DNA from: CAVQHY01 sp963712465
GTDB lineage: Bacteria > Actinomycetota > Thermoleophilia > Gaiellales > Gaiellaceae
DNA length: 64,000 nt
Direction of reading: 5' to 3'
NCBI GenBank assembly: GCA_963712465.1
Contig: CAVQHY010000008.1
Coordinates: forward strand, 62,001 to 126,000
The position numbers were made by a program, and so were the translations under genes. Below, piece after piece: positions 8,274 through 17,537 of this stretch. The notes beneath the pieces were generated by a model. The model was not told where the DNA came from. It did not search any database and saw nothing but the letters and a program-made list of their open reading frames with translations. Within the stretch, counting starts at the first letter, position 1. Each line of letters opens with the position of its first letter.

Positions 8274-8848
8274 AGCGCGGCGCGGAGCTCACGGGACGCC
8301 CCCTCGGGATCGGGTGCGTCGCCGATCGCCCGCACGACCGCGACCCGGGCGGCCCCCGCCGCAACCACGGCGTCGATGTTCGTCCGGTCGATGCCGCCGA
8401 TCGCGAACCACGGACAACGGGCATGCGCGGCCGCGTACCGGACGAGCTCGAGGCCGACCGCAGGACGACCCGCCTTCGTCGGCGTCGCGAACACGGGCCC
8501 GACGCCGATGTAGTCGGCGTCGGACGCGTCGATCTCTCCCGGTACGTGCGTCGACTGGCCGACGCCGACACCGAAGGACCGCGCCTCGGCCACCGGGAGG
8601 TCGTCCTGGCCGACGTGGACGTAGTCGGCGCGGCAGAGGACGGCGAGGTCGGGCCGGTCGTTGACGACGAGGGGGATGCCGAGCCTGGTCGTCAGCTCTC
8701 TCATCTCCTCGAGCACCGGCAGGAGCACGCCGTCGGGCAGAGCCTTCTCGCGGATCTGCACCGCGTCCACCCCGCCCCGGACAGCCGCCTCGACGAGCTC
8801 GTCGAGGTCCGGGCGAACCGCGGTGATCAGATAGAGGCGGCTATCCAC
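8249..8848 (-). CDS. thiE: Thiamine-phosphate synthase
   Basis: ThiE couples HMP pyrophosphate with thiazole phosphate carboxylate to make thiamine phosphate. The 199-residue TIM-barrel protein has the family motifs VQIREK, VVNDRPDLA, VHVGQDDLP, YIGVGPVFATPTK and FAIGGID. The start is GTG at 8848, inside the last codons of thiS (8-bp overlap), so translation is probably coupled. It is the last gene of the riboswitch-controlled thiG-thiS-thiE operon. Slightly shorter than many ThiE proteins (about 210) but all active-site segments are present. Confidence 0.94.
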   Translation of the reverse strand: MDSRLYLITAVRPDLDELVEAAVRGGVDAVQIREKALPDGVLLPVLEEMRELTTRLGIPLVVNDRPDLAVLCRADYVHVGQDDLPVAEARSFGVGVGQSTHVPGEIDASDADYIGVGPVFATPTKAGRPAVGLELVRYAAAHARCPWFAIGGIDRTNIDAVVAAGAARVAVVRAIGDAPDPEGASRELRAALYESSSPR

Positions 8849-9038
8849 CTGCGACCGGACGGGCGACGACGACGGCGTCGCCCTCCTCGAGCACGACCTC
8901 GGCGTAGCGGTCGCGTTCCACAGGCTGGCCGTTGCGCTCGACGAGCGCGTAGCGCCCGGCGAACCCGATCCGCTCGAGCAGGGCCGCCACCGTGTCGCCG
9001 GCCTCGCCGTCGTACAGCTTCCCGTTGACCGTGATCAC
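8841..9038 (-). CDS. thiS: Sulfur carrier protein ThiS
   Basis: ThiS is the ubiquitin-fold protein whose C-terminal glycine is adenylated and converted to a thiocarboxylate that donates sulfur to the thiazole ring. The 65-residue product begins MITVNGKL, has the ERDRYAEVVLEEGD region and ends in the required Gly-Gly. It lies between its acceptor enzyme ThiG and ThiE. No ThiF/MoeB adenylyltransferase and no ThiO or ThiH are encoded in the neighbourhood, so those functions must be elsewhere. Confidence 0.95.
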   Translation of the reverse strand: MITVNGKLYDGEAGDTVAALLERIGFAGRYALVERNGQPVERDRYAEVVLEEGDAVVVARPVAGG

Positions 9039-9048
9039 GAGCCCCGGA

Positions 9049-9819
9049 TCAGCGCGTCACGACGCCTTCGACCGGGCTCGACGGTGAAGCCGTCTCCTGC
9101 TCGTCCATCGCTCCTGCGAGGTACGCGCCGCGTCCGGCCTCGACGCCGAGGCGAAACGCACGTGCCATCCCGACCGGGTCGCCTGCATTTGCGATCGCCG
9201 TGTTGACGAGCACCGCGTCGGCGCCCAGCTCCATCGACTCGGCCGCATGCGACGGCGCACCGAGGCCGGCGTCGACGACGACCGGAACGCCGGCCTGCTC
9301 GACGATGATCCGGATCGCCTCTCGAAGCTTGAGCCCACGGCCGGAGCCGATCGGCGCGGCAAGCGGCATCACCGCCGCGCAGCCGAGCTCTTCCAGCCGC
9401 GTCGCGAGCACGGGGTCGGCGTGCATGTACGGGAGCACGGTGAAGCCGTCGGCGATGAGCTCCTCCGCGGCCGCGAGCGTCTCGACGGGATCGGGCAGGA
9501 GGTAGCGGGGGTCGGTGATCACCTCGAGCTTGATCCAGTCGGGAAGCCCGCCCGCACGGGCGAGGCGGGCCATGCGCACGGCCTCCGCCGCCGTCTCGGC
9601 CCCCGACGTGTTCGGAAGCAGGAGGATGTCGTCGGGCAGGAAGGCGGTGATGTCCTCCGCCGGCGCGTCGAAGTCGATCCGCCTCACTGCGACCGTGACC
9701 ATCTCGGCGCCCGAGGCGTCAACGGCGTCTCGCATCCGCTCGAACGTGTCGTACTTGCCCGTGCCGAGAATCAATCGCGACCGGAACGCCCGACCCGCGA
9801 TCGTCAGCTCGTCTGCCAT
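9049..9819 (-). CDS. thiG: Thiazole synthase ThiG
   Basis: ThiG condenses deoxyxylulose 5-phosphate, dehydroglycine and ThiS-thiocarboxylate to build the thiazole phosphate of thiamine. The 256-residue TIM-barrel protein has SRLILGTGKY, the LLPNTSGAETAAEAVR segment, the Schiff-base lysine in WIKLEVI, and the phosphate-binding GLGAPSHAAESMELGADAVLVNTAI region. The ATG at 9819 follows the TPP riboswitch by a few bases. First gene of thiG-thiS-thiE; the riboswitch should repress it when thiamine pyrophosphate is abundant. Confidence 0.97.
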   Translation of the reverse strand: MADELTIAGRAFRSRLILGTGKYDTFERMRDAVDASGAEMVTVAVRRIDFDAPAEDITAFLPDDILLLPNTSGAETAAEAVRMARLARAGGLPDWIKLEVITDPRYLLPDPVETLAAAEELIADGFTVLPYMHADPVLATRLEELGCAAVMPLAAPIGSGRGLKLREAIRIIVEQAGVPVVVDAGLGAPSHAAESMELGADAVLVNTAIANAGDPVGMARAFRLGVEAGRGAYLAGAMDEQETASPSSPVEGVVTR

Positions 9820-9824
9820 GGCGC

Positions 9825-9908
9825 TCCCTTCGCTGGCATGACCCAGATCAGGTTCCCCGGTCGCGGCCTTCGCGGCCGCCTCTCAGCCCCCGTCGCAGGG
9901 ACTCCCGT
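9825..9908 (-). ncRNA. TPP riboswitch (THI element) upstream of thiG
   Basis: Read on the minus strand, the leader contains the canonical conserved boxes GGGGGCTGAGAGG and CCTGATCTGGGTCATGCCAG followed by CGAAGGGA, with the P1 strand pair GGGAGTCC/AAGGGA-type ends. These are the pyrimidine- and pyrophosphate-sensing arms of the TPP aptamer. The aptamer ends about 5 bases before the thiG ATG, so control of translation initiation by sequestering the ribosome site is more likely than transcription termination. Confidence 0.95.
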
Positions 9909-9988
9909 CGCCGGTAAGGGTAGCGCGGCGTAGCCCTCAGGTGACGCCGGCGGCGACGTAGCGCCAGTCCGGCTTGCAGACCTGGAAA

Positions 9989-11320
9989 CTACCGCGTGCC
10001 GCAGAAGCGCATCGCCGCGACGGCGAGTCCCTGGGCGCAGGCGACGAGGTCGTCGACGGGGACGAACTCGTCGATCATGTGGGCGACCGAGAGACCCCCC
10101 TGAACGAACCCGGCCGGCCCGTACGCGACCGAGGGGATCCCCGCGAGCAGCGTGAACGTCGCGCCGTCGTACCACGAGTCGAGCCCGGACAGCTTCCCCG
10201 GCCGGCCGACGTCCGCGCTCGCGTCCTGCACGACTCCCACGATCGGCTCGTCCTCGGGGATCTCCATCGGCATGACGCCGTTGGGCCACCAGTCGAAGAC
10301 GGGCGGATGCTCGGCGAGCCAGTCGTCCGCCGCGGCCGTCTCCCGGAGGATCCACTCCTCGACCTCGCGCCTGACCTCGGCACCCCAGCCGGTCCCGTCC
10401 GCCTGCGTCGGGAGGTAGAGGCAGGCGATCGTCAGCTCGCACGCCGACGGGTAGGTGACCGCCCACTCGCCCGCTTTCGCCATCGTCGGGAGGACGTCAG
10501 GGCGGCTCAGCCGCGGGTGCTCGAGCTCGGACCGTGAGGCCCACTCCCGTCGCAGGCCCTGCGCCGCGGCGATCACGACCTGCGCTTTCTCGATCGCGTT
10601 GACGGCGCCGCCGTCGCGCCAGCCGGGCTGGAAGACCTCGGCGTGTCCCGTCTTGCCGGGCACGGTGATTGTTCCGTACTCCGAGCCGCGGCACGACACC
10701 CACGTGTCGAAGCCGGTGGGCTCGGTGACGATCCCGGCGTCGGCGGCGATGCCTCGCTGCACGATCGCCGAGCCGCCGGCGCCCGAGGACTCCTCGTCGG
10801 TGTTGGTCGCGACGACGAGATCGCCGTCGAGCCGTACACCGGTCTCCGCGAGCACCGCGGCCGCGAACGTCATCGCCGCGACTCCGCCCTTCATGTCGCA
10901 CGCGCCGCGGCCGTAGATCTTGCCGTCGCGGATCTCGGCGTCGAACGGGTCGCTCGTCCACCGGTCGATCGGCTCGGCGGGAACCGCGTCGATGTGCCCG
11001 TTGAAGAGGAGGCTCTTGCCGCCGCCCCCGCCGCCGAAGCGCGCGACCAGCTGCGGCCTGCCCTCGAAGCCGAGCCCCGGCGGCACGAGCGGCCGCCCGG
11101 CCGTCTCCTCGACCGACGGTTCCCAGAGGTCGATGTCGGCGCCCGCGGCGGCCAGCCGCTCCGCGAGGTGGTCCTGGAGCGCGCGCTCCTGGCGCGGCGG
11201 ATCGTCGGGCTCGCGCGCCGTCGTGTCGAGGCGGACGAGCGTTTGCGCGAGCTCGACGAGCTCGTCGCGCCGCCGCTCGAGCTCGTCGCAGACGCGCCGC
11301 TCGGGCTCGCTCAGGCCCAT
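9989..11320 (-). CDS. M20-family metallo-amidohydrolase (ArgE/DapE/ACY1-like)
   Basis: The 443-residue protein belongs to the dinuclear zinc M20 peptidases, which deacylate N-acyl amino acids or cleave small amide substrates. Metal-ligand motifs are NGHIDAVP, the bridging Asp in GRGACDMKGG, the catalytic Glu pair in TDEESSG, and the C-terminal His in VAHMIDEF. A dimerisation lid lies between (about residues 220-350). The ATG at 11320 is only four bases after the stop of the upstream amidinotransferase-fold gene, so the two are co-transcribed. Co-transcription with a guanidine-type hydrolase suggests an arginine-derived or N-acylated amine substrate; the exact substrate is unknown. Confidence 0.86.
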   Translation of the reverse strand: MGLSEPERRVCDELERRRDELVELAQTLVRLDTTAREPDDPPRQERALQDHLAERLAAAGADIDLWEPSVEETAGRPLVPPGLGFEGRPQLVARFGGGGGGKSLLFNGHIDAVPAEPIDRWTSDPFDAEIRDGKIYGRGACDMKGGVAAMTFAAAVLAETGVRLDGDLVVATNTDEESSGAGGSAIVQRGIAADAGIVTEPTGFDTWVSCRGSEYGTITVPGKTGHAEVFQPGWRDGGAVNAIEKAQVVIAAAQGLRREWASRSELEHPRLSRPDVLPTMAKAGEWAVTYPSACELTIACLYLPTQADGTGWGAEVRREVEEWILRETAAADDWLAEHPPVFDWWPNGVMPMEIPEDEPIVGVVQDASADVGRPGKLSGLDSWYDGATFTLLAGIPSVAYGPAGFVQGGLSVAHMIDEFVPVDDLVACAQGLAVAAMRFCGTR

Positions 11321-11324
11321 GCGA

Positions 11325-12266
11325 TCAGGCGGGGTCGCGCCGGAGCGGCTGGCACATGCAGTGCACGCCGCCTCCTGCCTGGAGGAACATGCTCATGTCC
11401 GGGTCGTAGACCGTGAAGCCCAGCGCCCGCAGGCGCGCGTTCAGCTCCTCCGACTGGGCGACGGAGAGGACGCGGTCGTTTCCGAGCGCGACGACGTTGC
11501 ACCCGAGCCCCATCGTGTCGCGGAAGCTGACCGGCACGATCTTGATCCCCTTCGACTCGAGCCACGCGACGATCTCCGGGTCGGTGGTGTCGAGACAGAC
11601 GGCCGCGAGCTTCTCGGCGAGCATGCAGACCATCAGGTCGATGTGCACGTAGAACTCGTCGATCGGCGCGTACCGAACCTCGAGGCCCTCTGCCTCCATC
11701 CAGCCGCCGACCTGCCGCGCGGCGACCTCCTCGCCCCGCAGCCCCGTGTAGCCGACGAGCGCGCACCCCGGCTCGATCAGGTTGAAGTCGCCGCCCTCGA
11801 AGTTGCCGGCGCTGACGAGGTCGTAGATCGGGATGCCCTGCGAGAGGTAGAAGCGCAGCGTGGCCGAGTACTCGCCGCGCCTGCGCGGGCTGGCGAGCTG
11901 ACAGATGACCGCGCCGAACGGCGTCATGAAGCTCGAGTCCCGAGCGTAGACGCCGTAGGCGAGCTCGTCGCGTGCCTCGAGCAGGTGAACGCTGACGCCC
12001 GCCTGACGGTAGGCGTCGACCATCTCCCCGTGCTGCCGCAGCGCCAGATCGCGGTCGAAGCGATAGCCCTTGCGCAGCGACTCTCGCACGAGCGCGCTGT
12101 ACTGGGCGTTCTCCTCGCCCAGCCAGCGAAACGCGTCGGGCGCCCCGAGCAGGACGTCGCGAAGGACGCCGTATTCGGAGTTGACGCCCCAGTCGTCGAG
12201 CACCGGCGAGCCGCCGCCTTCGTGCCGTGCCCGCAATACGCCCTCGAGTACCGCGCTCGAGCTCAC
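11325..12266 (-). CDS. Amidinotransferase-fold hydrolase (arginine deiminase / dimethylargininase superfamily), paralogue 1
   Basis: The 313-residue protein has the pentein-fold signature of guanidino-group hydrolases: FEGGDF with acidic substrate ligands, a catalytic His in VHIDL, and the nucleophile Cys in GGGVHCMCQPL near the C-terminus. Family members hydrolyse arginine, agmatine or methylated arginines through a covalent thiouronium intermediate. The GTG start at 12266 is preceded by GGAGGAG, a strong ribosome-binding site, which decides the start. It forms an operon with the M20 hydrolase and is flanked by a TetR gene and a polyamine-type transporter. A second family member is encoded at 17.8 kb. 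Exact substrate not determinable. Confidence 0.83.
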   Translation of the reverse strand: MSSSAVLEGVLRARHEGGGSPVLDDWGVNSEYGVLRDVLLGAPDAFRWLGEENAQYSALVRESLRKGYRFDRDLALRQHGEMVDAYRQAGVSVHLLEARDELAYGVYARDSSFMTPFGAVICQLASPRRRGEYSATLRFYLSQGIPIYDLVSAGNFEGGDFNLIEPGCALVGYTGLRGEEVAARQVGGWMEAEGLEVRYAPIDEFYVHIDLMVCMLAEKLAAVCLDTTDPEIVAWLESKGIKIVPVSFRDTMGLGCNVVALGNDRVLSVAQSEELNARLRALGFTVYDPDMSMFLQAGGGVHCMCQPLRRDPA

Positions 12267-12288
12267 CTGACTCCTCCGATCCTCGTCG

Positions 12289-13002
12289 CTACCGATGGGA
12301 GGATGACGCAGCAATCGCCCGCCGTCCACCCTCGGCCAGACCCGCCCACTCGCCTGCCCGCCCGACCCGCCCGCCTGCCCGCCCGCCCGCCCGCCCGCCC
12401 GCCCGCCCGACCCCGAGCTCCTCGGCGAGGCCCTCGAGGACCAGCCGCCTCATCCGCTCGAGGCTCGCGCCGGGCGCCTCGTGGAGCACCTGGAGCGCGA
12501 GCCCGTCGAGCAGCGCGACAGTCGTGTCGACGAGATCCGTCACCGATGCCTGCGGCCGGAACTCACCCGAGGCGACACCGGTCTCGATCGCGAACCGGAA
12601 CGGCTCGCACCAGACCGCGTAGACGTCCGTCATCTCGCCGCGCAGGCTCGGGTCGCGCGCGTACACAGCCCAGAACTGGAGCCAGCGCGTCCAGCGCTCG
12701 CGGAAGGTCGGCGGGTGCGTGACCGCCTCCACGATCGCGACCAGCCGCTCCCATGCGTCCTCGCGGCCGTCCTCGGCCGCGAGGAGACGGGCGACCGCCC
12801 GCTCCGTCTCGTAGGCGAACGCCTCCATCAGCAGGCGCCTGCGGGAGCGGAAGTAGTGCTGGACGGTGCCGATCGAGACGCCCGCCTCTTCGGCGACGTC
12901 GGAGAGGCGCGTCGCGGTGAGACCCCGCTTCGCGATCACGCGCAGCGCGGCCGTCAGGATCTGCGGCCTGCGCTCGGCGGCCTTGCTCGGGCGTGGGCTC
13001 AT
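12289..13002 (-). CDS. TetR-family transcriptional regulator
   Basis: The 237-residue protein has an N-terminal TetR helix-turn-helix (ILTAALRVIAKRGLTATRLSDVAEEAG, then VSIGTVQHYFRSRRRLL, residues about 10-60) and an all-helical ligand domain. The ATG at 13002 starts MSPRPSKAAERR, the usual TetR beginning. The C-terminus runs into a GGRA-rich tail encoded by a GCCC tetranucleotide tract and is probably disordered. It is divergent from the potA-like gene, and the palindrome at 13081-13096 is a plausible operator. By position it likely controls the transporter operon and possibly its own gene; the ligand may be a polyamine or guanidino compound. Confidence 0.88.
   Translation of the reverse strand: MSPRPSKAAERRPQILTAALRVIAKRGLTATRLSDVAEEAGVSIGTVQHYFRSRRRLLMEAFAYETERAVARLLAAEDGREDAWERLVAIVEAVTHPPTFRERWTRWLQFWAVYARDPSLRGEMTDVYAVWCEPFRFAIETGVASGEFRPQASVTDLVDTTVALLDGLALQVLHEAPGASLERMRRLVLEGLAEELGVGRAGGRAGGRAGGRVGRAGEWAGLAEGGRRAIAASSSHR
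12377..12409. repeat. GCCC tetranucleotide microsatellite within TetR C-terminal codons
   Basis: Eight perfect GCCC units run from 12377 to 12409, embedded in a longer degenerate stretch (about 12340-12412). The tract lies inside the last part of the TetR reading frame and encodes a GRAG-type repeat. Gain or loss of units not divisible by three would change the C-terminal reading frame. Confidence 0.85.
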
Positions 13003-13031
13003 CGCGAGGGATGTCGCGTCATCGGTTCCGG

Positions 13032-13060
13032 TTGCGTCCGCCCGGCGGGTGCCCCACAAT
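13032..13060 (+). promoter_or_regulatory. Putative promoter of the polyamine-type transporter operon
   Basis: TTGCGT (13032-13037) and CACAAT (13055-13060) are separated by 17 bp. The predicted transcription start is near 13067, just before the palindrome at 13081-13096. A possible ribosome site AGAAGG lies at 13075-13080. Confidence 0.45.
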
Positions 13061-13080
13061 AGCGGCTTGTTGCGAGAAGG

Positions 13081-13092
13081 TCATACGACCGT

Positions 13093-13096
<4 letters not shown>
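13081..13096. promoter_or_regulatory. Candidate TetR operator palindrome overlapping the transporter start codon
   Basis: TCATACGACCGTATGA is an inverted repeat with perfect 7-bp arms around a 2-bp centre. It overlaps the ATG of the ATPase gene (13093) and lies about 80 bp from the divergent TetR start. Size and placement fit a TetR-family operator. Confidence 0.55.
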
Positions 13097-14211
<1,115 letters not shown>

Positions 14212-14241
14212 CGTCGCGTAACCACAAGGAGGAACTTGAGG

Positions 14242-15474
14242 ATGGAACGGAAGATGAACCGCCGCGGGTTCGTCGCGCTCTCCGGCGCGACGGGCCTTGG
14301 GGCCCTACTCGCCGCCTGCGGCGGCTCGAGCGATTCTGGGGCCGAGCCGGCGGCCTCGCCCGAGCCGGCCGCAGCGCCGCCGGCCGAGTCCGCCGCAACC
14401 GGCGAGGCAACGACGCCTCCTGCCGCGACCGGGCCGAAGTTCGACCCCGCCTCCGAGCCTGACGGGACGATCGAGCTCTTCGAGTGGGCGGGGTACGACA
14501 AAACGTCGCCGTGGATGTGGAAGACGTACACGAGCGGCGAGTACGGTCAGAAGAGCCCGCTCAAGTTCACGTTTCTCGAGGACGACATCCAGGCGCTCGC
14601 GAAGGTCGCCTCGGGGTACAACCCTGACCTCATTCACCCCTGCATCGCCTACTGGCCAGACTGGAACGCTGCAGAGCTGATCCAGCCGTTCGACACCTCC
14701 CTTCTGCCGGACTACGAGGGCATCCCGGAATCAATCCGCTCAGCCGGCGTAAGCGACGACGGCCTCGTCTTCGAGGTCCCGTTCGACATCGGCTTCTCCT
14801 CGCTCGTCTACCGCGCCGACAAGATCCCGCTGACTCCCGAGACGGAGTCCTGGAGCATCCTTCTCGACGACGCCTACAAGGGGAAGATGTCGACCTACTC
14901 CGACGATGTCACGATCATCAAGATCGGGGCGCTCATCAACGAGGGCGCGATCGACCCCAACAAGCTCACCTCGGATCAGATCGCGGCCGCGAAGGAGACG
15001 ATGAAGAAGGCCAAGCCCAACATCCGAACCTTCTGGAACAACAACACCGACAACCAGAACGACTTCATCAACGGGAACGTCTGGGCCTCGTACATGTGGC
15101 CGGACGGCTACTGGAACGTCAAGAACCACCCGAAGATGAAGGACGTCGACGTCCGATACATGTGGCCAAAGGAAGGTCGGCTCGGCTGGGTTTGCGGCTT
15201 CGTCCTTAACTCGCAGACCGAGCGGCCGGGGCGGAGCACGCTGGTGGTCGCGGCCGCCAACGCCCCAGCGGCGGGTGCCGCCCTGACCGACAACTTCCAG
15301 TACGGCTCGGCGCAGACGAACGGTGTGCAGGAGCTGATCAAGAACAAGGCGCTGATCAAGACGTTCAGCCTCGACGACCCGTCGGCCTTCACGTCGCCGA
15401 GGACGTGGTTCGAGGTGCCGCTCCCAAACCGGAAGGAATACGTCGACGCGGGAACCGAGGTGAAGGCCTCGTAG
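14242..15474 (+). CDS. potD: Polyamine-type ABC transporter substrate-binding lipoprotein, PotD-like
   Basis: The 410-residue protein is the extracellular substrate-binding component. The N-terminus has a twin-arginine-like start (NRRGFVAL) and a lipobox LLAAC, so it is exported and lipid-anchored, possibly by the Tat route. A Pro/Ala-rich spacer (about residues 30-70) leads to a periplasmic-binding-protein type 2 fold of the spermidine/putrescine family. AAGGAGG at 14226-14232 lies 9 bases before the ATG at 14242, which decides this start over the upstream TTG. It sits between the ATPase and permease genes of the same importer. Confidence 0.88.
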   Translation: MERKMNRRGFVALSGATGLGALLAACGGSSDSGAEPAASPEPAAAPPAESAATGEATTPPAATGPKFDPASEPDGTIELFEWAGYDKTSPWMWKTYTSGEYGQKSPLKFTFLEDDIQALAKVASGYNPDLIHPCIAYWPDWNAAELIQPFDTSLLPDYEGIPESIRSAGVSDDGLVFEVPFDIGFSSLVYRADKIPLTPETESWSILLDDAYKGKMSTYSDDVTIIKIGALINEGAIDPNKLTSDQIAAAKETMKKAKPNIRTFWNNNTDNQNDFINGNVWASYMWPDGYWNVKNHPKMKDVDVRYMWPKEGRLGWVCGFVLNSQTERPGRSTLVVAAANAPAAGAALTDNFQYGSAQTNGVQELIKNKALIKTFSLDDPSAFTSPRTWFEVPLPNRKEYVDAGTEVKAS

Positions 15475-15531
15475 GCGACGGGAGGCCGCGCGCCTCACCG
15501 GCGCGCGGCCTCGGCCGTCGAGGAGCGACAC

Positions 15532-16701
15532 GTGGCGACGACTGCCCAACCAGTTCCGGCGATCCAGGTCGAGGCCGACGCTCGAAGCCGCAGGCTGCAG
15601 GACCGCGCGGCAACGCTCGCGCTCTCGACGCCGACGCTCGTCCTCCTGCTCGTCTTCTTCCTCGTCCCGATCTACTTCATCGCTCGCTTCAGCTTCGGGC
15701 TCGAGCGGTTCGCGAAGAACGCGGCCGCGGCCGAGCTCACGGGCGAGCTCGCGAGCTTCTCGACGCAGCTCTGGCGCGACTTCCTGAGCTCGGGCGTCGA
15801 CCTCGAGCTGTTCGGTTCGGCGACGGTGCACCTGCCGAGCTGGCTCGGCGGGATCGTGTTCGTGCTGCTCGTGCTCGGCGCGGTGTTCGGCAGGAGGCTC
15901 CCGCGATACGGCGGTTGGGTGACGGCCACCTCGTTCGTCCTTCTGCTCGTCCCGTTCATGACGATCCCGTGGGGGAACAACCTGCTGCGGGTCGCCAAGC
16001 TGTCCTCGGAAGGGGATTTCCTCCGGCTCTTCTTCAAGTCCGTGACGATGGCGACGACCTCGGCGGTCCTCGCTGTCATCATGGCGTTCCCCGTCGCGTA
16101 CTTACTCGCGTTCGGGATCAAGAAGTCGAAGTACATCTGGCTGCTCGTCGTGATCACGCCGTTCCTGACGAGCTACCTGCTGCGGATCTTCGCCTGGAAG
16201 GTGATTCTCGGCGACCAGGGCCTCATCAACAGCGCGCTCTTCCAGCTGCACCTGCGCGACCCGGACCACCCGCTCTCCTTCCTCATCTACAGCCAGTTCA
16301 CGGTCATCCTCGTGCTGCTTTACGCCTGGGTGCCTTTCATCGTCCTGCCGATCTTCATCGCGCTCGAGAACATGGACCGCCGGCTGCTCGAGGCGGCGAC
16401 CGACCTCGGCGCGAGCCGCTTGAAGGCGCTCCGGCGGATCACGCTCCCGATCGCGGCGCCGGGGATCGTCGCCGCCTTCCTCTTCGTCTTCATCCCGTCG
16501 ATCGGCGAGTACATCACGCCGTCGCTCGTCGGCGGCAACGACGGCTACATGTTCGGGCAGGCGATCGCGAGCCAGTTCGTCGGCGGCACGCTGAACTGGC
16601 AAGTCGGGTCGGTGCTCGCGATCTTCCTGCTCGGCGTCGTGCTCTTCCTCACGGCCGCGACGTCGCGGTTCATCCGCCAGGGAGGAGGGGCGACCGCGTG
16701 A
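15532..16701 (+). CDS. potB: Polyamine-type ABC transporter permease, PotB-like, with extra membrane insert
   Basis: The 389-residue permease has the family coupling motif EAATDLGASRLKALRRITLP and the usual six C-terminal helices. It is about 100 residues longer than typical PotB: between the first helix (LVLLLVFFLVPIYFIARF) and the second canonical helix is an insert of roughly 130 residues that contains two further hydrophobic helices (near IVFVLLVLGAVFG and SFVLLLVPFMTI). The start is GTG at 15532; the stop overlaps potC by four bases. The insert probably adds an external loop plus a helical pair and is unusual for the family. Confidence 0.88.
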   Translation: MATTAQPVPAIQVEADARSRRLQDRAATLALSTPTLVLLLVFFLVPIYFIARFSFGLERFAKNAAAAELTGELASFSTQLWRDFLSSGVDLELFGSATVHLPSWLGGIVFVLLVLGAVFGRRLPRYGGWVTATSFVLLLVPFMTIPWGNNLLRVAKLSSEGDFLRLFFKSVTMATTSAVLAVIMAFPVAYLLAFGIKKSKYIWLLVVITPFLTSYLLRIFAWKVILGDQGLINSALFQLHLRDPDHPLSFLIYSQFTVILVLLYAWVPFIVLPIFIALENMDRRLLEAATDLGASRLKALRRITLPIAAPGIVAAFLFVFIPSIGEYITPSLVGGNDGYMFGQAIASQFVGGTLNWQVGSVLAIFLLGVVLFLTAATSRFIRQGGGATA

Positions 16702-17537
16702 GCAGGAGCACGGGCGACGTCTATCTGTCACGGACGGGGAGACGTGTCCTCCTCGTCTTCTTCGTCGGCTTCATCGCGTTCATGTACCTGCCGTCGATCC
16801 TGCTCGTCATCTTCTCGTTCAACGCGTCGACGATCATCGCCTTCCCGATCACCAGCCTGACGACAAGCTGGTACAGGGCCGCCTGGGAGGACCAGGAGGT
16901 CCGGGACTCGCTCATCGCCAGTCTCAAGGTCGCGGCGGGAACCGCGGTGATCGCGACCGTGCTCGGCGTTCTCGTCTCCTATGCGCTCGCCCGGCGGACG
17001 ATGCGGTTCAAGGCGGGGCTCTCCGCGCTCGTGCTCGTGCCGCTCGTCGTCCCGACGGTCGTGTTCGGCGTCGCGCTGCTCGTCCTCTTCCGTCCAAACG
17101 ACCCGGTGATCCCGATCCCGCTCGGCCTGTGGGCTGTGCTGATCGGCCACATCGTGATCGCGCTCCCCTTCTGCGTCCTCCTTCTTCTGCCACGGATCGC
17201 GTCGATCGACCGAAGGCTCGAGGAGGCGGCGCACGATCTCGGCGCGTCCGGCCTGACGACCTTCCGTCGGATCATTCTGCCGCTCATCATCCCTGCTCTC
17301 CTCGCGTCCGTCATCGTGGCGTTCGTGATCTCGATCGACGAGGTCGTGATCGCGAGCTTCCTCGTCCAGGATCAGACGACGTACCCGGTGTACCTCTACT
17401 CGGGACTCCGCCTCGGCGGCCGGACAAGCCTGCTGATGCCGGTCGCGAGCGTCATGCTCCTCGTCAGCTTCCTGCTCGTGTTGGCGGCGGAAGCTGTCAG
17501 GCGGATCGGCGAGCGTCGGGTCGGCCTCGCTTCGTGA
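16698..17537 (+). CDS. potC: Polyamine-type ABC transporter permease, PotC-like
   Basis: The 279-residue protein has six transmembrane helices and the ATPase-coupling motif EAAHDLGASGLTTFRRIILP. It is the second permease of the heterodimeric channel. The GTG start at 16698 overlaps the potB stop as GTGA, and its own stop overlaps the next small lipoprotein gene in the same manner, so the whole transporter is translated in a coupled series. Length and topology are normal for PotC. Confidence 0.92.
   Translation: MSRSTGDVYLSRTGRRVLLVFFVGFIAFMYLPSILLVIFSFNASTIIAFPITSLTTSWYRAAWEDQEVRDSLIASLKVAAGTAVIATVLGVLVSYALARRTMRFKAGLSALVLVPLVVPTVVFGVALLVLFRPNDPVIPIPLGLWAVLIGHIVIALPFCVLLLLPRIASIDRRLEEAAHDLGASGLTTFRRIILPLIIPALLASVIVAFVISIDEVVIASFLVQDQTTYPVYLYSGLRLGGRTSLLMPVASVMLLVSFLLVLAAEAVRRIGERRVGLAS

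Noticed and set aside
9930..9988. Minus-strand stretch after the M20 stop that reads like the end of a protein (CKPDWRYVAAGVT then stop).
   Set aside because: Only about 18 codons, no start, and no upstream homologous frame. It may be a gene remnant or chance; not supported as a feature.
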